Shown: positions 9,696 through 18,198, counted from the stretch's first letter. The stretch: 64,000 nt of DNA from an uncultured Mediterraneibacter sp. (GCA_944384505.1 CALWTQ010000004.1:27879-91878); one strand, 5' to 3'. A program made the numbers and translations. The notes: generated by a model from the letters alone, not told the origin.

Positions 9696-10358
9696 ATGAA
9701 AAATATTCTGGCGCCGTCGATTCTGTCGGCAGATTTTAAGACACTGGGTGAGCAGATCAGACAGACGGAGGAAGCGGGGGCGCAGTATATTCATTTTGAC
9801 GTGATGGACGGGATATTTGTCCCGAGCATTTCATTCGGCATGCCGGTGCTCGCGTCGCTGCAGGGCTGTACTGCCCAGGCGCTGGACGTGCATCTTATGG
9901 TGACGGAGCCGGTCCGCTATGTAAAGGAGTTTGCGAAATGCGGCGCGGATATCATCACAGTACACCTGGAGGCGTGCGAGGATGTACAGGGGACGCTCAG
10001 CGCCATACATGAGTGCGGCGTGAAGGCCGGGCTGTCAATTAAGCCGGAGACCCCAGTGGATATGCTGACTCCGTATCTGAATCAGGCGGAAATGTTTCTC
10101 GTTATGAGTGTGGAGCCGGGGTTCGGAGGGCAGGCGTTTATCCCGGAATCTCTCGGGAGAATCCGGACATTGAGAGCGATGCTGAATGAACGGGATTTGC
10201 ATCCGGACATAGAAGTGGATGGAGGCATTTACCAGTCGAATGCAGCGGAAGTGCTGGCGGCGGGAGCGAATGTGATTGTATCCGGCTCAGGAGTATATAA
10301 GGGAGACATCAGAAAAAATACAGCAGGATTTATGGAGATATTAAGAGAATATGAGTAA
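9696..10358 (+). CDS. rpe: Ribulose-phosphate 3-epimerase
   Basis: Interconverts ribulose-5-phosphate and xylulose-5-phosphate in the pentose phosphate pathway. TIM barrel with LAPSILSADF, HFDVMDGIFVPSISFG (metal His and Asp), LDVHLMV, SVEPGFGGQAF and the phosphate-binding VDGGI and GSGVYKG. The start is ATG 9696 (MKNILAPS), one base after the rsgA stop, with AAAGGAGAAAG upstream. The longer reading from 9642 is inside rsgA. It overlaps thiN by eight bases. Confidence 0.96.
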   Translation: MKNILAPSILSADFKTLGEQIRQTEEAGAQYIHFDVMDGIFVPSISFGMPVLASLQGCTAQALDVHLMVTEPVRYVKEFAKCGADIITVHLEACEDVQGTLSAIHECGVKAGLSIKPETPVDMLTPYLNQAEMFLVMSVEPGFGGQAFIPESLGRIRTLRAMLNERDLHPDIEVDGGIYQSNAAEVLAAGANVIVSGSGVYKGDIRKNTAGFMEILREYE

Positions 10359-11004
10359 GAAAACCGTTATTGTGAGCGGGGGTATGCTGGAAGAGGATTT
10401 TGTGCTCCCGATTCTGAAAAGTGAAGAGACAGAATTCATTATCGGCGTGGACAAAGGGCTTGAATTTCTCCACGGCCATCAGATTAAACCTGATTATATT
10501 GTGGGAGATTTTGACAGTGTTTCCCATGAACTGGTCAGCTATTACAGAGAAGAACTTAATGTTCCGATTCGGGAGTTTAACCCCGTGAAGGACGCCTCCG
10601 ATACGGAGATCGCGCTGCGGCTCTGCCTTGGCCTGAACCGCAGGCAGATCTGGATCCTGGGGGGCACAGGCACCCGGATTGACCATCTGTGGGCGAATGT
10701 CCAGTGCCTTCAGATCGCCCTTGCGTCGGGGGCGGATGCCCGGATCCTGGACAGCCATAATCAGGTCCGTCTGCTCAATCATGATATTACCCTGAAAAGG
10801 GACGAGGCTTTCGGACCATATTTCTCTCTGTTCCCGCTGGAACTTCCGGTGGACGATTTCAATATAAAAGGGGCAAAATATCCTCTTAAGAATCATTTCT
10901 TAAAGCCCAGCGACAGTCTGTGCGTCAGCAATGAGTTTGAAGAGGACGAGGTGACAATCTCATTTGCCTATGGAACGGTAATCCTGATGGAGACAAGGGA
11001 CTGA
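10351..11004 (+). CDS. thiN: Thiamine pyrophosphokinase
   Basis: Transfers pyrophosphate from ATP to thiamine, making the cofactor TPP directly from salvaged thiamine. The N-terminal catalytic domain shows GVDKGLEFLHGHQIKPDYIVGDFDS and KDASDTEIAL with GGTGTRIDH, the family pattern; the C-terminal thiamine-binding domain follows (DHLWANVQCL to the end). 217 residues is the usual size. It is the last gene of the housekeeping operon; no TPP riboswitch is seen nearby, in line with its membership in a constitutive operon. Confidence 0.94.
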   Translation: MSKKTVIVSGGMLEEDFVLPILKSEETEFIIGVDKGLEFLHGHQIKPDYIVGDFDSVSHELVSYYREELNVPIREFNPVKDASDTEIALRLCLGLNRRQIWILGGTGTRIDHLWANVQCLQIALASGADARILDSHNQVRLLNHDITLKRDEAFGPYFSLFPLELPVDDFNIKGAKYPLKNHFLKPSDSLCVSNEFEEDEVTISFAYGTVILMETRD

Positions 11005-11036
11005 ATCGACAAAATGCAGAAAGAAAGGAAGGGGTT

Positions 11037-12851
11037 ATGAACTGGAGAAAAGTCAGTAAAATGTTCCTGGCTGCCGCGGTGATTTTTCTCGTGTGCCCCG
11101 GCGGAGCGTCCAACGTACTGGCTGCGGGCGGAGCGGGAGACGAGATAACAGACGATGCGCCGGCGGATTCGCCCGGCGTGGAAATCAGTGAAACAAATTT
11201 CCCGGATGAAGTGTTTCGCACCTATGTACGGCAGTTTGACACAGACGGCGACGGCGTTTTGTCAGAGGCGGAAATATCGGCTGTAAGCGAGATAAATGTA
11301 TTCCAGGGTGATATTTCTGACCTGACCGGAATTGAATATTTTACAGTGCTGGAGGTGCTGGACTGCGGCGGCAATAAACTGACGGAACTGGATGTGAGCG
11401 CGAATACGAAGCTGAGAGAGCTGTGGTGCAATAATACCTATATACAAGAACTTGACCTGAGCGCAAATACAGAATTGACAGCAGTGTACTGCCAGTACAG
11501 TGACGTAAGGGAGATGAATGTAAGCGCATGCCCGGAGCTTAAGGAGATAAATTGCGCTGTCGCAGATATGATCGGGCTGGACGTGAGCAAAAATCCTAAG
11601 TTGGAATGGATGCGCTGCGAATCAAATAATCTGACGGAACTGGACGTGAGTGCCAATCCGGAATTATACTATCTGGATTGCAGTTTTAATCAAATCGGAG
11701 GACTGGACGTCAGCCGGAATTCAAAGCTGCGGGAGCTGTACTGCTCAGGAAATCCTCTGGGGCAGCTGGACTTAAGTGCAAATCCTGATATAGAAATTCT
11801 AAACTGCGCTGACAATAATCTGACAGAATTGGATGTGAGCAATAAGCCGGCTTTGAGCGATCTGGATGTGGACGGGAACCCGCTGGGAGAATTAGATGTG
11901 AGCGCCAATCCGGAGCTGCAATATCTTATTTGCTCCGAAACCGGCCTGACAGAGCTGGATATAAGCGGAAATCCTAAACTGGGAATGCTGTGGTGTGACG
12001 GCAATGGGCTGACAGAGCTGGATGTAAGCACAGCACCGCTCCTGTATGATTTGCGGGTCAGCGGGAATTCGCTGGGAGAACTGGACGTGAGTGCTAATCC
12101 GGAGCTGGAGTGTCTGGCGGGTTCTAATACTGGCCTGACAGAGCTGGATGTGAGTGACAATCCAAAGCTGCTATGGCTGTACTGTGACGGCAATGAGCTG
12201 ACAGAGCTGAACGTAAGCCAAAACGTGTCTCTCCTGGAGCTCTTCTGTTCAGATAATGAACTGACAGAATTGGATGTGAGCGCCAATCCAAAGCTGCGTG
12301 CTCTGGAATGCGCCGGTAACCATCTGACCGCGCTGAACCTGGGGACGGCTGTGAAGGCGGACAGGTTTGCAGGCGGCGGACAGACGGCATCCCTGGAGGG
12401 GATTCCTGCGGACAGCTATGATCTGGCAAAATTGAATTCTGCTATCAGCGGAGATGCTGTTATAAACTTAAGCGGAGCGCAGATCAGCGGTACCGTGATC
12501 AGCGGATATGCCGACGGCGGTACAATTACATATGATTATGACTGTGGAAACGGCTGCGTGATGGATGTGACGCTGAATGTAACTGTGGCGGACGAGACTG
12601 ACGTACCCGGGACGTCCGGAGACGATACGGATAATCCGGCAGACGATAATCCGGGGACTATACCGGAAAAGGATACAGACAGCACATCCGGACAGAAACC
12701 GTCCAAAACTTCCGGCGGAAATGCAGGTAATCAGCAGCAGGCGGTGAAGACCGGAGATGAGGAGGGAATGCTTCCGCTTCTGGCAGCTGCCGGGATTTCT
12801 GCTCTGACTGTTTATTTTGCCCTTGTTTTAAAGAAGAAAAGAGTATACTGA
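11037..12851 (+). CDS. Secreted leucine-rich-repeat surface protein with EF-hand and C-terminal anchor
   Basis: Predicted exported cell-surface protein, ligand unknown. It has a signal peptide (residues 1-30), an EF-hand calcium loop at 68-79 (DTDGDGVLSEAE), then 15 tandem 21-residue leucine-rich repeats from residue 115 to about 429 with the consensus LTELDVSANPKLxxLxCxxN. A short beta domain and a Thr/Asp/Pro-rich linker follow. The C-terminus is KTGDEEG, a hydrophobic segment and KKKR, resembling a sortase signal but without LPXTG. Repeats 8-10 and 11-13 are a 63-residue block duplication. It follows thiN by 32 bases and has its own AAGGAAGG ribosome site. Confidence 0.85.
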   Translation: MNWRKVSKMFLAAAVIFLVCPGGASNVLAAGGAGDEITDDAPADSPGVEISETNFPDEVFRTYVRQFDTDGDGVLSEAEISAVSEINVFQGDISDLTGIEYFTVLEVLDCGGNKLTELDVSANTKLRELWCNNTYIQELDLSANTELTAVYCQYSDVREMNVSACPELKEINCAVADMIGLDVSKNPKLEWMRCESNNLTELDVSANPELYYLDCSFNQIGGLDVSRNSKLRELYCSGNPLGQLDLSANPDIEILNCADNNLTELDVSNKPALSDLDVDGNPLGELDVSANPELQYLICSETGLTELDISGNPKLGMLWCDGNGLTELDVSTAPLLYDLRVSGNSLGELDVSANPELECLAGSNTGLTELDVSDNPKLLWLYCDGNELTELNVSQNVSLLELFCSDNELTELDVSANPKLRALECAGNHLTALNLGTAVKADRFAGGGQTASLEGIPADSYDLAKLNSAISGDAVINLSGAQISGTVISGYADGGTITYDYDCGNGCVMDVTLNVTVADETDVPGTSGDDTDNPADDNPGTIPEKDTDSTSGQKPSKTSGGNAGNQQQAVKTGDEEGMLPLLAAAGISALTVYFALVLKKKRVY

Positions 12852-12871
12852 AATTAAGCGTATTTTTTGAT

Positions 12872-12906
12872 GAGTGAGTAATGAAACCGTTGCTCACTCG
12901 TTTTTT
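12872..12906 (+). terminator. Intrinsic terminator after the leucine-rich-repeat gene
   Basis: Ten-base-pair stem (GAGTGAGTAA with TTGCTCACTC, one G-U pair), eight-base loop, then six T. It would end the long operon that starts upstream of the window. Confidence 0.85.
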
Positions 12907-12909
12907 AAA

Positions 12910-12938
12910 TTGAAAAAGCAGTGCCTTTATGCTATACT
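12910..12938 (+). promoter_or_regulatory. Sigma-A-type promoter for ychF
   Basis: TTGAAA at 12910-12915 and TATACT at 12933-12938 are separated by 17 bases. It begins immediately after the preceding terminator and 56 bases before ychF, so ychF is transcribed on its own. Confidence 0.75.
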
Positions 12939-12993
12939 CTATAGTTGCTGAAATGGCCGAAATCACTGATAAATAAAGGAGATGTGAAGATAT

Positions 12994-14091
12994 ATGAAAT
13001 TAGGAATCGTAGGTCTGCCGAACGTGGGAAAGAGTACGCTGTTCAATTCGCTGACAAAGGCGGGAGCTGAGTCGGCAAACTATCCGTTCTGTACGATTGA
13101 TCCGAACGTGGGCGTAGTCTCAGTGCCTGATAAGAGACTGGACGTGCTCGGGGAGATGTACCATACAAAGAAGATCGTACCGGCTGTGATTGAGTTTGTG
13201 GATATCGCGGGACTTGTAAAGGGCGCGTCCAAGGGAGAAGGCCTGGGGAACCAGTTCCTCGCGAACATCCGGGAAGTAGACGCAATTGTACATGTTGTGC
13301 GCTGCTTTGAAAACAGCAATATTGTTCATGTGGACGGCAGCATAGATCCGCTGAGAGACATTGAGACGATTAATCTGGAGCTGATCTTTTCAGATCTGGA
13401 GATTCTGGAGAGAAGGATTGCCAAGACGGTCAAGCTGTCGCGCAACGACAAGACAGCGGCAAAGGAGCTTGATTTCCTCAACCGTGTGAAAGCGCATCTG
13501 GAGGAAAACAAGCTGGCAAAGACATTTACAACTGACGATGAGGATGAGCAGGCATGGCTGGCAGGCTATAATCTTCTGACAGCAAAACCGGTTATCTTCG
13601 CGGCTAACGTATCGGAAGATGATCTGGCGGATGACGGAGCTTCCAATGCCGGGGTACAGGCAGTCCGTGAATATGCCGCAAAGGAAGACTGCGAAGTATT
13701 TGTTGTCTGTGCGGAGATCGAGGAAGAAATCTCCCAGCTGGACGACGATGAGAAGAAAATGTTCCTTGATGATCTGGGACTTGAGGAGTCCGGCCTTGAA
13801 AAACTGATCCGGGCAAGCTACCATCTCCTTGGACTGATCAGTTACCTGACAGCCGGGGAACCGGAAGTACGCGCGTGGACCATTAAGAAGGGAACAAAGG
13901 CGCCTCAGGCAGCAGGAAAGATCCATTCAGATTTCGAGCGTGGATTTATTCGCGCAGAAGTGGTAAGCTATGACGATCTGATGGCGTGCGGCTCCCACAC
14001 TGCCGCGAGAGAAAAAGGTCTCATCCGTCTGGAAGGCAAAGACTACGTCGTACAGGACGGCGACATCATAGTGTTCAGGTTCAATGTATAG
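12994..14091 (+). CDS. ychF: Redox-regulated ribosome-associated ATPase YchF (OLA1 family)
   Basis: Obg-family P-loop protein that prefers ATP and associates with ribosomes. [12 protein letters not shown] (G1), [19 protein letters not shown] (G3 and family-specific switch) and the NVSEDD region replacing the normal G4 are visible. A coiled-coil insert covers about 125-190, and a C-terminal TGS domain ends in [11 protein letters not shown], the exact family ending. AAGGAGATG precedes ATG 12994. 365 residues matches the family. Confidence 0.96.
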   Translation: MKLGIVGLPNVGKSTLFNSLTKAGAESANYPFCTIDPNVGVVSVPDKRLDVLGEMYHTKKIVPAVIEFVDIAGLVKGASKGEGLGNQFLANIREVDAIVHVVRCFENSNIVHVDGSIDPLRDIETINLELIFSDLEILERRIAKTVKLSRNDKTAAKELDFLNRVKAHLEENKLAKTFTTDDEDEQAWLAGYNLLTAKPVIFAANVSEDDLADDGASNAGVQAVREYAAKEDCEVFVVCAEIEEEISQLDDDEKKMFLDDLGLEESGLEKLIRASYHLLGLISYLTAGEPEVRAWTIKKGTKAPQAAGKIHSDFERGFIRAEVVSYDDLMACGSHTAAREKGLIRLEGKDYVVQDGDIIVFRFNV

Positions 14092-14103
14092 CACCAGTTC
14101 AGC

Positions 14104-14164
14104 CATGATGACGTCTGTGAGAGAAAAACATGCTTGCATGTTTTTTCACATGGACGTCATCATG
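14104..14164 (+). terminator. Long hairpin with internal T tract after ychF
   Basis: Perfect 12-base outer arms (CATGATGACGTC at 14104-14115 and GACGTCATCATG at 14153-14164) enclose a second stem (AAAAACATG with CATGTTTTT) followed by T residues. The inner stem can act as an intrinsic terminator for ychF; the outer palindrome is more than a terminator needs and may be a repeat element. Confidence 0.6.
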
Positions 14165-14170
14165 AGCTGA

Positions 14171-14241
14171 GCGCCAGAATACGAGCAAAGAAGCGGCGGA
14201 AGCCGCGGTAAGCACGAAGTGCGGCTTTGCGAGTGGCGCGG
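14171..14241 (+). repeat. REP-like GC-rich palindrome, copy A
   Basis: GCGCCA at the left pairs with TGGCGC at the right, with further pairing inside (GCAAAG with CTTTGC). Bases 14209-14241 are repeated at 32896-32928 with 28 of 33 positions identical and all five differences transitions. It lies between the ychF hairpin and lgt, so it is in the lgt leader. Confidence 0.6.
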
Positions 14242-14268
14242 GCTGAACGGACGAAGAGAGGTATAGAT

Positions 14269-15225
14269 ATGCATTATGACATCAGTTTTCCCAACCTGGG
14301 AATTTATCTTAGTCATGTGGGAAAGAGCATTGACGTATTTGGTTTTGAGATTGCATATTACGGGATTATTATCGGCTGCGCGATCCTGATAGGTTTCCTG
14401 ATCGCTGCGCACGAGGCGAAACGGACGAGGCAGAATCCGGACGATTATCTCGATATGGGAATCGTTGGCGTGGTAGCAGGAATTGTCGGCGCGCGGATTT
14501 ATTTTGTGATCTTCTCGTGGGATATGTATAAGGATAACCTGCTTGAGATTTTTAACACCCGCCATGGCGGGCTTGCAATCTATGGAGGCGTGATCGGAGC
14601 TGTAGCCGCGGTATTTATTATGGCGCGGGTAAAGCGCCTGTCTGCATTTCAAATTCTTGACACTGTTGCGCTGGCAATTTTGAATGGACAGATGCTCGGA
14701 CGCTGGGGTAACTTTTTTAACAGGGAGGCGTTCGGCGGTTATACGGACGGCCTTTTTGCTATGCGCCTGCCATTGGACGCGGTGCGTTCCGGAGACGTTA
14801 CAGAGCAGATGCGGGAACACCTGGAAGTAATTGACGGAGTCAGCTATATTCAGGTGCATCCGACATTTTTATACGAATCGCTCTGGTGCGCGGTCCTTCT
14901 TATTCTTCTCGTACTATACAGGAAGCATAAGAAATACGAAGGAGAATTATTCCTTATGTATATTTTCGGGTATGCTCTGGGAAGAGTGTGGATTGAGGGA
15001 TTGAGGACGGATCAGCTTATCCTTCCGGGAATCGGACTCCCGGTGTCTCAGCTGCTCGCCGGATGTATTGTAGTGTTTGCCGGGATTGCACTTCTTTATC
15101 TTCGGAAAAACCATAAAGGAATTCCGCTTCTGAAGAGCGAGAAGGTATATGAGCCTATGCCGGACAAAATAGAGGGAAGCAGACCGCCGAAGAAAAAAGA
15201 CCGCATTTTCAAATCCAGGAAATAA
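14269..15225 (+). CDS. lgt: Prolipoprotein diacylglyceryl transferase
   Basis: Membrane enzyme that attaches diacylglycerol to the lipobox Cys of lipoproteins. Seven predicted membrane segments; signature stretches GGLAIYGGVIGA, the catalytic-site GRWGNFFNREAFGG, and GRVWIEGLRTDQL. The start is ATG 14269 with AGAGGT upstream; a TTG 42 bases earlier is inside the repeat and unlikely. The C-terminal tail is strongly basic (KKKDRIFKSRK). It would process the lipoproteins encoded at 21.0 and 55.9 kb. Confidence 0.95.
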   Translation: MHYDISFPNLGIYLSHVGKSIDVFGFEIAYYGIIIGCAILIGFLIAAHEAKRTRQNPDDYLDMGIVGVVAGIVGARIYFVIFSWDMYKDNLLEIFNTRHGGLAIYGGVIGAVAAVFIMARVKRLSAFQILDTVALAILNGQMLGRWGNFFNREAFGGYTDGLFAMRLPLDAVRSGDVTEQMREHLEVIDGVSYIQVHPTFLYESLWCAVLLILLVLYRKHKKYEGELFLMYIFGYALGRVWIEGLRTDQLILPGIGLPVSQLLAGCIVVFAGIALLYLRKNHKGIPLLKSEKVYEPMPDKIEGSRPPKKKDRIFKSRK

Positions 15226-15251
15226 AAGATTTACGGATTATTTTAAAATCC

Positions 15252-15515
15252 CTATTCTTCTATAACCTGGATTTCCAGAAAATCGAAGTCAATGGAATCA
15301 ACAAAACTGTCCTGATAAAACCTGGCTTTGGCGTGACGTTTGAATTCATTAATTGTTGCATCCAGCCAGATCGGCCTGCTTAAATCAAATTCATAACAGA
15401 TTTGTTCAAGCGCATTGAAGATCTTGTGGGTGCGGGTGTCGTCCGTGTCATCACAGATGACGATATCTTTAAGCATATGGTTGTCTTTGAATTCCTTACC
15501 CCATAAACGAAACAT
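15252..15515 (-). CDS. Conserved-looking hypothetical protein, 87 residues
   Basis: No recognised family. The protein is acidic overall, without signal peptide or membrane segment, and has an alternating pattern compatible with a small alpha/beta fold (VICDDTDDTRTHKIFNALEQ, then ARFYQDSFVDSIDFDFLEIQVIEE). ATG 15515 is preceded by AAAGGGG on the minus strand, and codon use resembles its neighbours, so I take it as real. It is convergent with lgt (26 bases apart) and transcribed away from the giant-hairpin region. Confidence 0.6.
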   Translation of the reverse strand: MFRLWGKEFKDNHMLKDIVICDDTDDTRTHKIFNALEQICYEFDLSRPIWLDATINEFKRHAKARFYQDSFVDSIDFDFLEIQVIEE

Positions 15516-15633
15516 ATTAAAAGGCCCCTTTCTTTTTAGAGCGCTCCTGAGGATTACTGGAAACAGCCAGAGTCCCGGGAGCGTTTCATGATGCTATTCT
15601 AGCACAAGGCGGATGGAAAGTCATTCAAAAGTT

Positions 15634-15986
15634 CAGCTATAAAGTTCAATAACACTTTCCGGCAAAATATGTCCGGAAGCGGAGCGAATGTTTTGCAGTG
15701 CGTATTCTGTGAAAAGGAGACAGCCGTGCGATGTTCCGTTCCAGAATCTGGAAAATCTAACAGGCCGAAGAGCTGTTTAAGGACAAAGCAGCACGGGGAG
15801 CAACTCGCTTCGCTCAGACAAGTCTCCCCGCACTGCTTAACAACATCTCTTCGCCCTCAAGATTTTCAGCAGATTCTTCCAAAGTCACATCTCCCGGCTG
15901 TCTCCTTCCCCCAGAAAGCATACTCAAATCGTCCGCTCCGCTTCCTGCGCATTCCCAGACGGAAGTGTTATTGACTTAATAAGCTG
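15634..15986. repeat. Giant hairpin repeat, copy 1
   Basis: A near-palindrome of about 350 bases. The ends CAGCTATAAAGTTCAATAAC and TTATTGACTTAATAAGCTG pair. The arms stay complementary, with mismatches and small bulges, down to a seven-base perfect stem (15794-15800 with 15824-15830) closing the loop CAACTCGCTTCGCTCAGACAA at 15801-15821. Landmarks on opposite arms include GGAAGCGGAGCG against CGCTCCGCTTCC and GGAGACAGCC against GGCTGTCTCC. It lies between two divergently transcribed genes. The short open frames inside it look accidental. Confidence 0.85.
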
Positions 15987-15997
15987 CAAAGCGCAGT

Positions 15998-16051
15998 TGG
16001 CGCGGCTTGAGGGCTTTTCGCTGCGAAAGTCTTCCGGCCACGCCTGCTTCT
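15998..16051. repeat. GC-rich flank module of the giant hairpin repeat, copy A
   Basis: TGGCGCGGCTT at the left and GGCCACGCC at the right can pair, with CTTTTCGCTGCGAAAG as an inner stem. The reverse complement of this segment recurs at 63945-63998, again adjoining a giant hairpin copy, so it seems to travel with the element. Confidence 0.65.
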
Positions 16052-16056
16052 TTTGA

Positions 16057-16395
16057 CAGCTATAAATTCATTAACTTCCGGCTTGAAAAGCCCAGAAAAC
16101 AGCCCTATTTCGAGAAAGATTCTGCAGGGATGGAGGACGGCGATGGGCGCCTTCGGAAGGGGATTAGTGAAACTCGAAGTTCCGGTTACGGATGTTGGGA
16201 CAGACGGAGAGATTTGTCTGAGCGAAGCGAGTTGCTCTCCGTCTGTCCCTGCTTTTAATCCGTGGCGGGGACTTCCTAGTTTCCCTTATCCTCTGGAGCG
16301 AAGCCCGGAGCCGTCCTCCATCCCCGCAGAATACGTCTCAGAAATCCCCTGTTTTCGGACGTTTTGCATCCAGACATTAGTGAACTTTATAGCTG
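16057..16395. repeat. Giant hairpin repeat, copy 2
   Basis: The second copy, 70 bases after copy 1. Ends CAGCTATAAATTCATTAAC and TTAGTGAACTTTATAGCTG pair. The middle has a perfect 15-base stem (16197-16211 with 16235-16249) around TTGTCTGAGCGAAGCGAGTTG (16214-16234), the reverse complement of the copy 1 loop. The arms share GGATGGAGGACGG with CCGTCCTCCATCC. Copy 3 at the right edge of the window has the same sequence in inverted orientation. Confidence 0.88.
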
Positions 16396-16492
16396 CCAGG
16401 CAGAATCTTTCATTGCCTGAAATCCGGGTTTTTGATATAGTATTAAAGGACAGATGAAAGGCAGAGAGAATCTTGCTAAGGAGGATTACGAT

Positions 16493-16930
16493 ATGCTCAG
16501 GATATGTAAAGAATCAGACAGGGAGGCCCTGGCGGAATATTTGAAGGAAGAGGCTTACGGAAGGGCAGTTTTAAGCCTGTTGGAGGAGTTTGGGTTTGAC
16601 CGTCCGTTTCAGATAGTGTATGTGGATGAGCAGCCGCCTGCTGAAGGAGGCGGGATCAGGGGCGTGTACCTCTGGTTTCACAGGAACCTGCTCCTTTATG
16701 TGAAGGATAATCATGTTGCCGTTGACTTCCTGGAGGAGATGATGGGAATTGAGGCTCCTCAGTGGGTAGCGGGACGAAAGGACAATGTTAATATCGTGAG
16801 CTGGCTTCTCACGGACTATAACATGGAGAACGGCAGAGAACTGCCTGAGATTACCGGGGAGGGGGACGAACCGGTGAAGTGTATCAACCGTACCGAGCAT
16901 ACGGGGGAATGGAGCATGCTCACAAGATAG
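16493..16930 (+). pseudogene. GNAT-like acetyltransferase N-terminal fragment
   Basis: The 145-residue product starts with MLRICKESDREALAEYLKEE, and the section with EFGFDRPFQIVYVDE and GIRGVYLWFHRNLLLYV resembles the first half of clostridial GNAT-type proteins of about 240-270 residues. The acetyl-CoA-binding half is missing: the frame ends after a poorly patterned tail and nothing downstream continues it. AGGAGG is well placed before ATG 16493, so it may still be expressed. The family assignment is by pattern only. It directly follows the giant hairpin pair. Confidence 0.45.
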
Positions 16931-16978
16931 TATTTGCAACAGTCAGGCTATACGTTCTAAAACAGGGGAATGCAGATC

Positions 16979-18034
16979 ATGAAGAGAATATTGGACAGGA
17001 TTTTTGTTGACGGGCTCAGCGGTATGGCCCAGGGGCTTTTTGCCACATTGATTATCGGGACGATCATTCAGCAGATCGGAACCTACACAGGCGGGCAGAT
17101 CGGCAGTCTCATCTATACGCTTGGGAAAGTGGCTGCGGCGCTGACCGGAGCCGGTATCGGAGCCGGTGTGGCGCGCAAGCTGGATGCGGGCCATCTTGTT
17201 GTTGTGTCTGCCGCGGTGACAGGCATGGTCGGCGCCTTTGCGGAGAATCTGCTGGCCGGCCGGCTGATTGCAGATGGGAATATGGTTCTGTCAGGGCCTG
17301 GGGAGCCTCTGGGAGCTTTTGTAGCGGCTTACCTTGCGATTGCAGTGGGCAGCCTGATCTCGGGAAAGACAAAGCTGGATATTATCCTGACGCCGCTTCT
17401 GTGCATTGGCGTGGGCTCAGCGGCCGGCCTTTTTGCAGGGCCGCCGATCTCTAGATTCATGGCATGGCTTGGATCCCTTGTAAACTGGGGGACTGAGCAG
17501 CAGCCGCTCCTCATGGGAATTGTAGTGTCCGTGCTGATGGGGATGATCTTGACGCTTCCGATCAGTTCCGCCGCACTGGGAGTTATCCTGAATCTGTCAG
17601 GACTGGCCGCGGGAGCTGCGACGGTGGGATGCTGCTGTAATATGATAGGATTCGCCGTGGCAGGCTGGCGTGAGAATAAGTTTAGCGGATTCCTGGCTCA
17701 GGGACTGGGAACATCTATGCTGCAGGTGCCGAACATTGTACGCCATCCTCAGATATGGATCCCGGCGATTGTGTCAAGCGCGGTTCTGGGGCCGGTCTCA
17801 ACGATGGTATTCCATATGACGAATAATGCTACAGGATCCGGTATGGGGACAGCCGGACTTGTGGGGCCGCTGATGACATGGCAGGTCATGAGCCCGTCAG
17901 AGGATCCGGCGATTCTGATGCTGAAGATCATTTTGATCCAGTTCGTTCTGCCCGCAGCGCTGACTCTGCTGATTTCAGAATTCATGAGAAAGCAGAGGTG
18001 GATTCATCCGGGGGATATGAAGCTTGAACTGTAA
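16979..18034 (+). CDS. PTS EIIC-like integral membrane protein (PTS_EIIC_2 family)
   Basis: Polytopic membrane protein with about nine hydrophobic segments and many Gly/Ala residues (TGAGIGAGVARKLDAGHL, GMGTAGLVGPLMTWQ). It matches the stand-alone EIIC-like family in Firmicutes, whose substrate is unknown. No EIIA or EIIB gene lies nearby, so classic phosphotransfer is doubtful. I choose ATG 16979 because AGGGGAA lies at a proper distance; ATG 16970 is too close to it. Confidence 0.8.
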   Translation: MKRILDRIFVDGLSGMAQGLFATLIIGTIIQQIGTYTGGQIGSLIYTLGKVAAALTGAGIGAGVARKLDAGHLVVVSAAVTGMVGAFAENLLAGRLIADGNMVLSGPGEPLGAFVAAYLAIAVGSLISGKTKLDIILTPLLCIGVGSAAGLFAGPPISRFMAWLGSLVNWGTEQQPLLMGIVVSVLMGMILTLPISSAALGVILNLSGLAAGAATVGCCCNMIGFAVAGWRENKFSGFLAQGLGTSMLQVPNIVRHPQIWIPAIVSSAVLGPVSTMVFHMTNNATGSGMGTAGLVGPLMTWQVMSPSEDPAILMLKIILIQFVLPAALTLLISEFMRKQRWIHPGDMKLEL

Positions 18035-18132
18035 CTAAAAAATGCAGCAGTTCAGCCGGCAAGGCCTTTGTCAGCGGGGCCGCCAATAGTAACGAACTGT
18101 TACAAAAAGACTATAAAAAAAGAGTGAACTCT

Positions 18133-18161
18133 GTGACAGCGCATACGGAATATGATATACT
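18133..18161 (+). promoter_or_regulatory. Promoter for the first small alarmone synthetase
   Basis: GTGACA (18133-18138) and TATACT (18156-18161) with a 17-base spacer, 37 bases before the ATG. The -35 is imperfect, the -10 is good. Confidence 0.6.
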
Positions 18162-18198
18162 ATAATAAGATAAAAACAACCAATGGGGGATATCCGCG

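Noticed and set aside
10351-11036. Possible TPP riboswitch for thiN
   Set aside because: No THI-box core (CUGAGA and ACCUGAUC segments) is present; the gene overlaps rpe and has no leader.
11380-12320. Regular ~63-base DNA periodicity, looking like a CRISPR or satellite array
   Set aside because: It is the coding of 21-residue leucine-rich repeats in one intact frame; there are no identical repeats or unique spacers.
15669-16457. Open frames of 83-134 codons across the giant hairpins
   Set aside because: They have no ribosome sites, no protein pattern, and run through both arms of the palindromes; pairing of the arms explains the sequence better.
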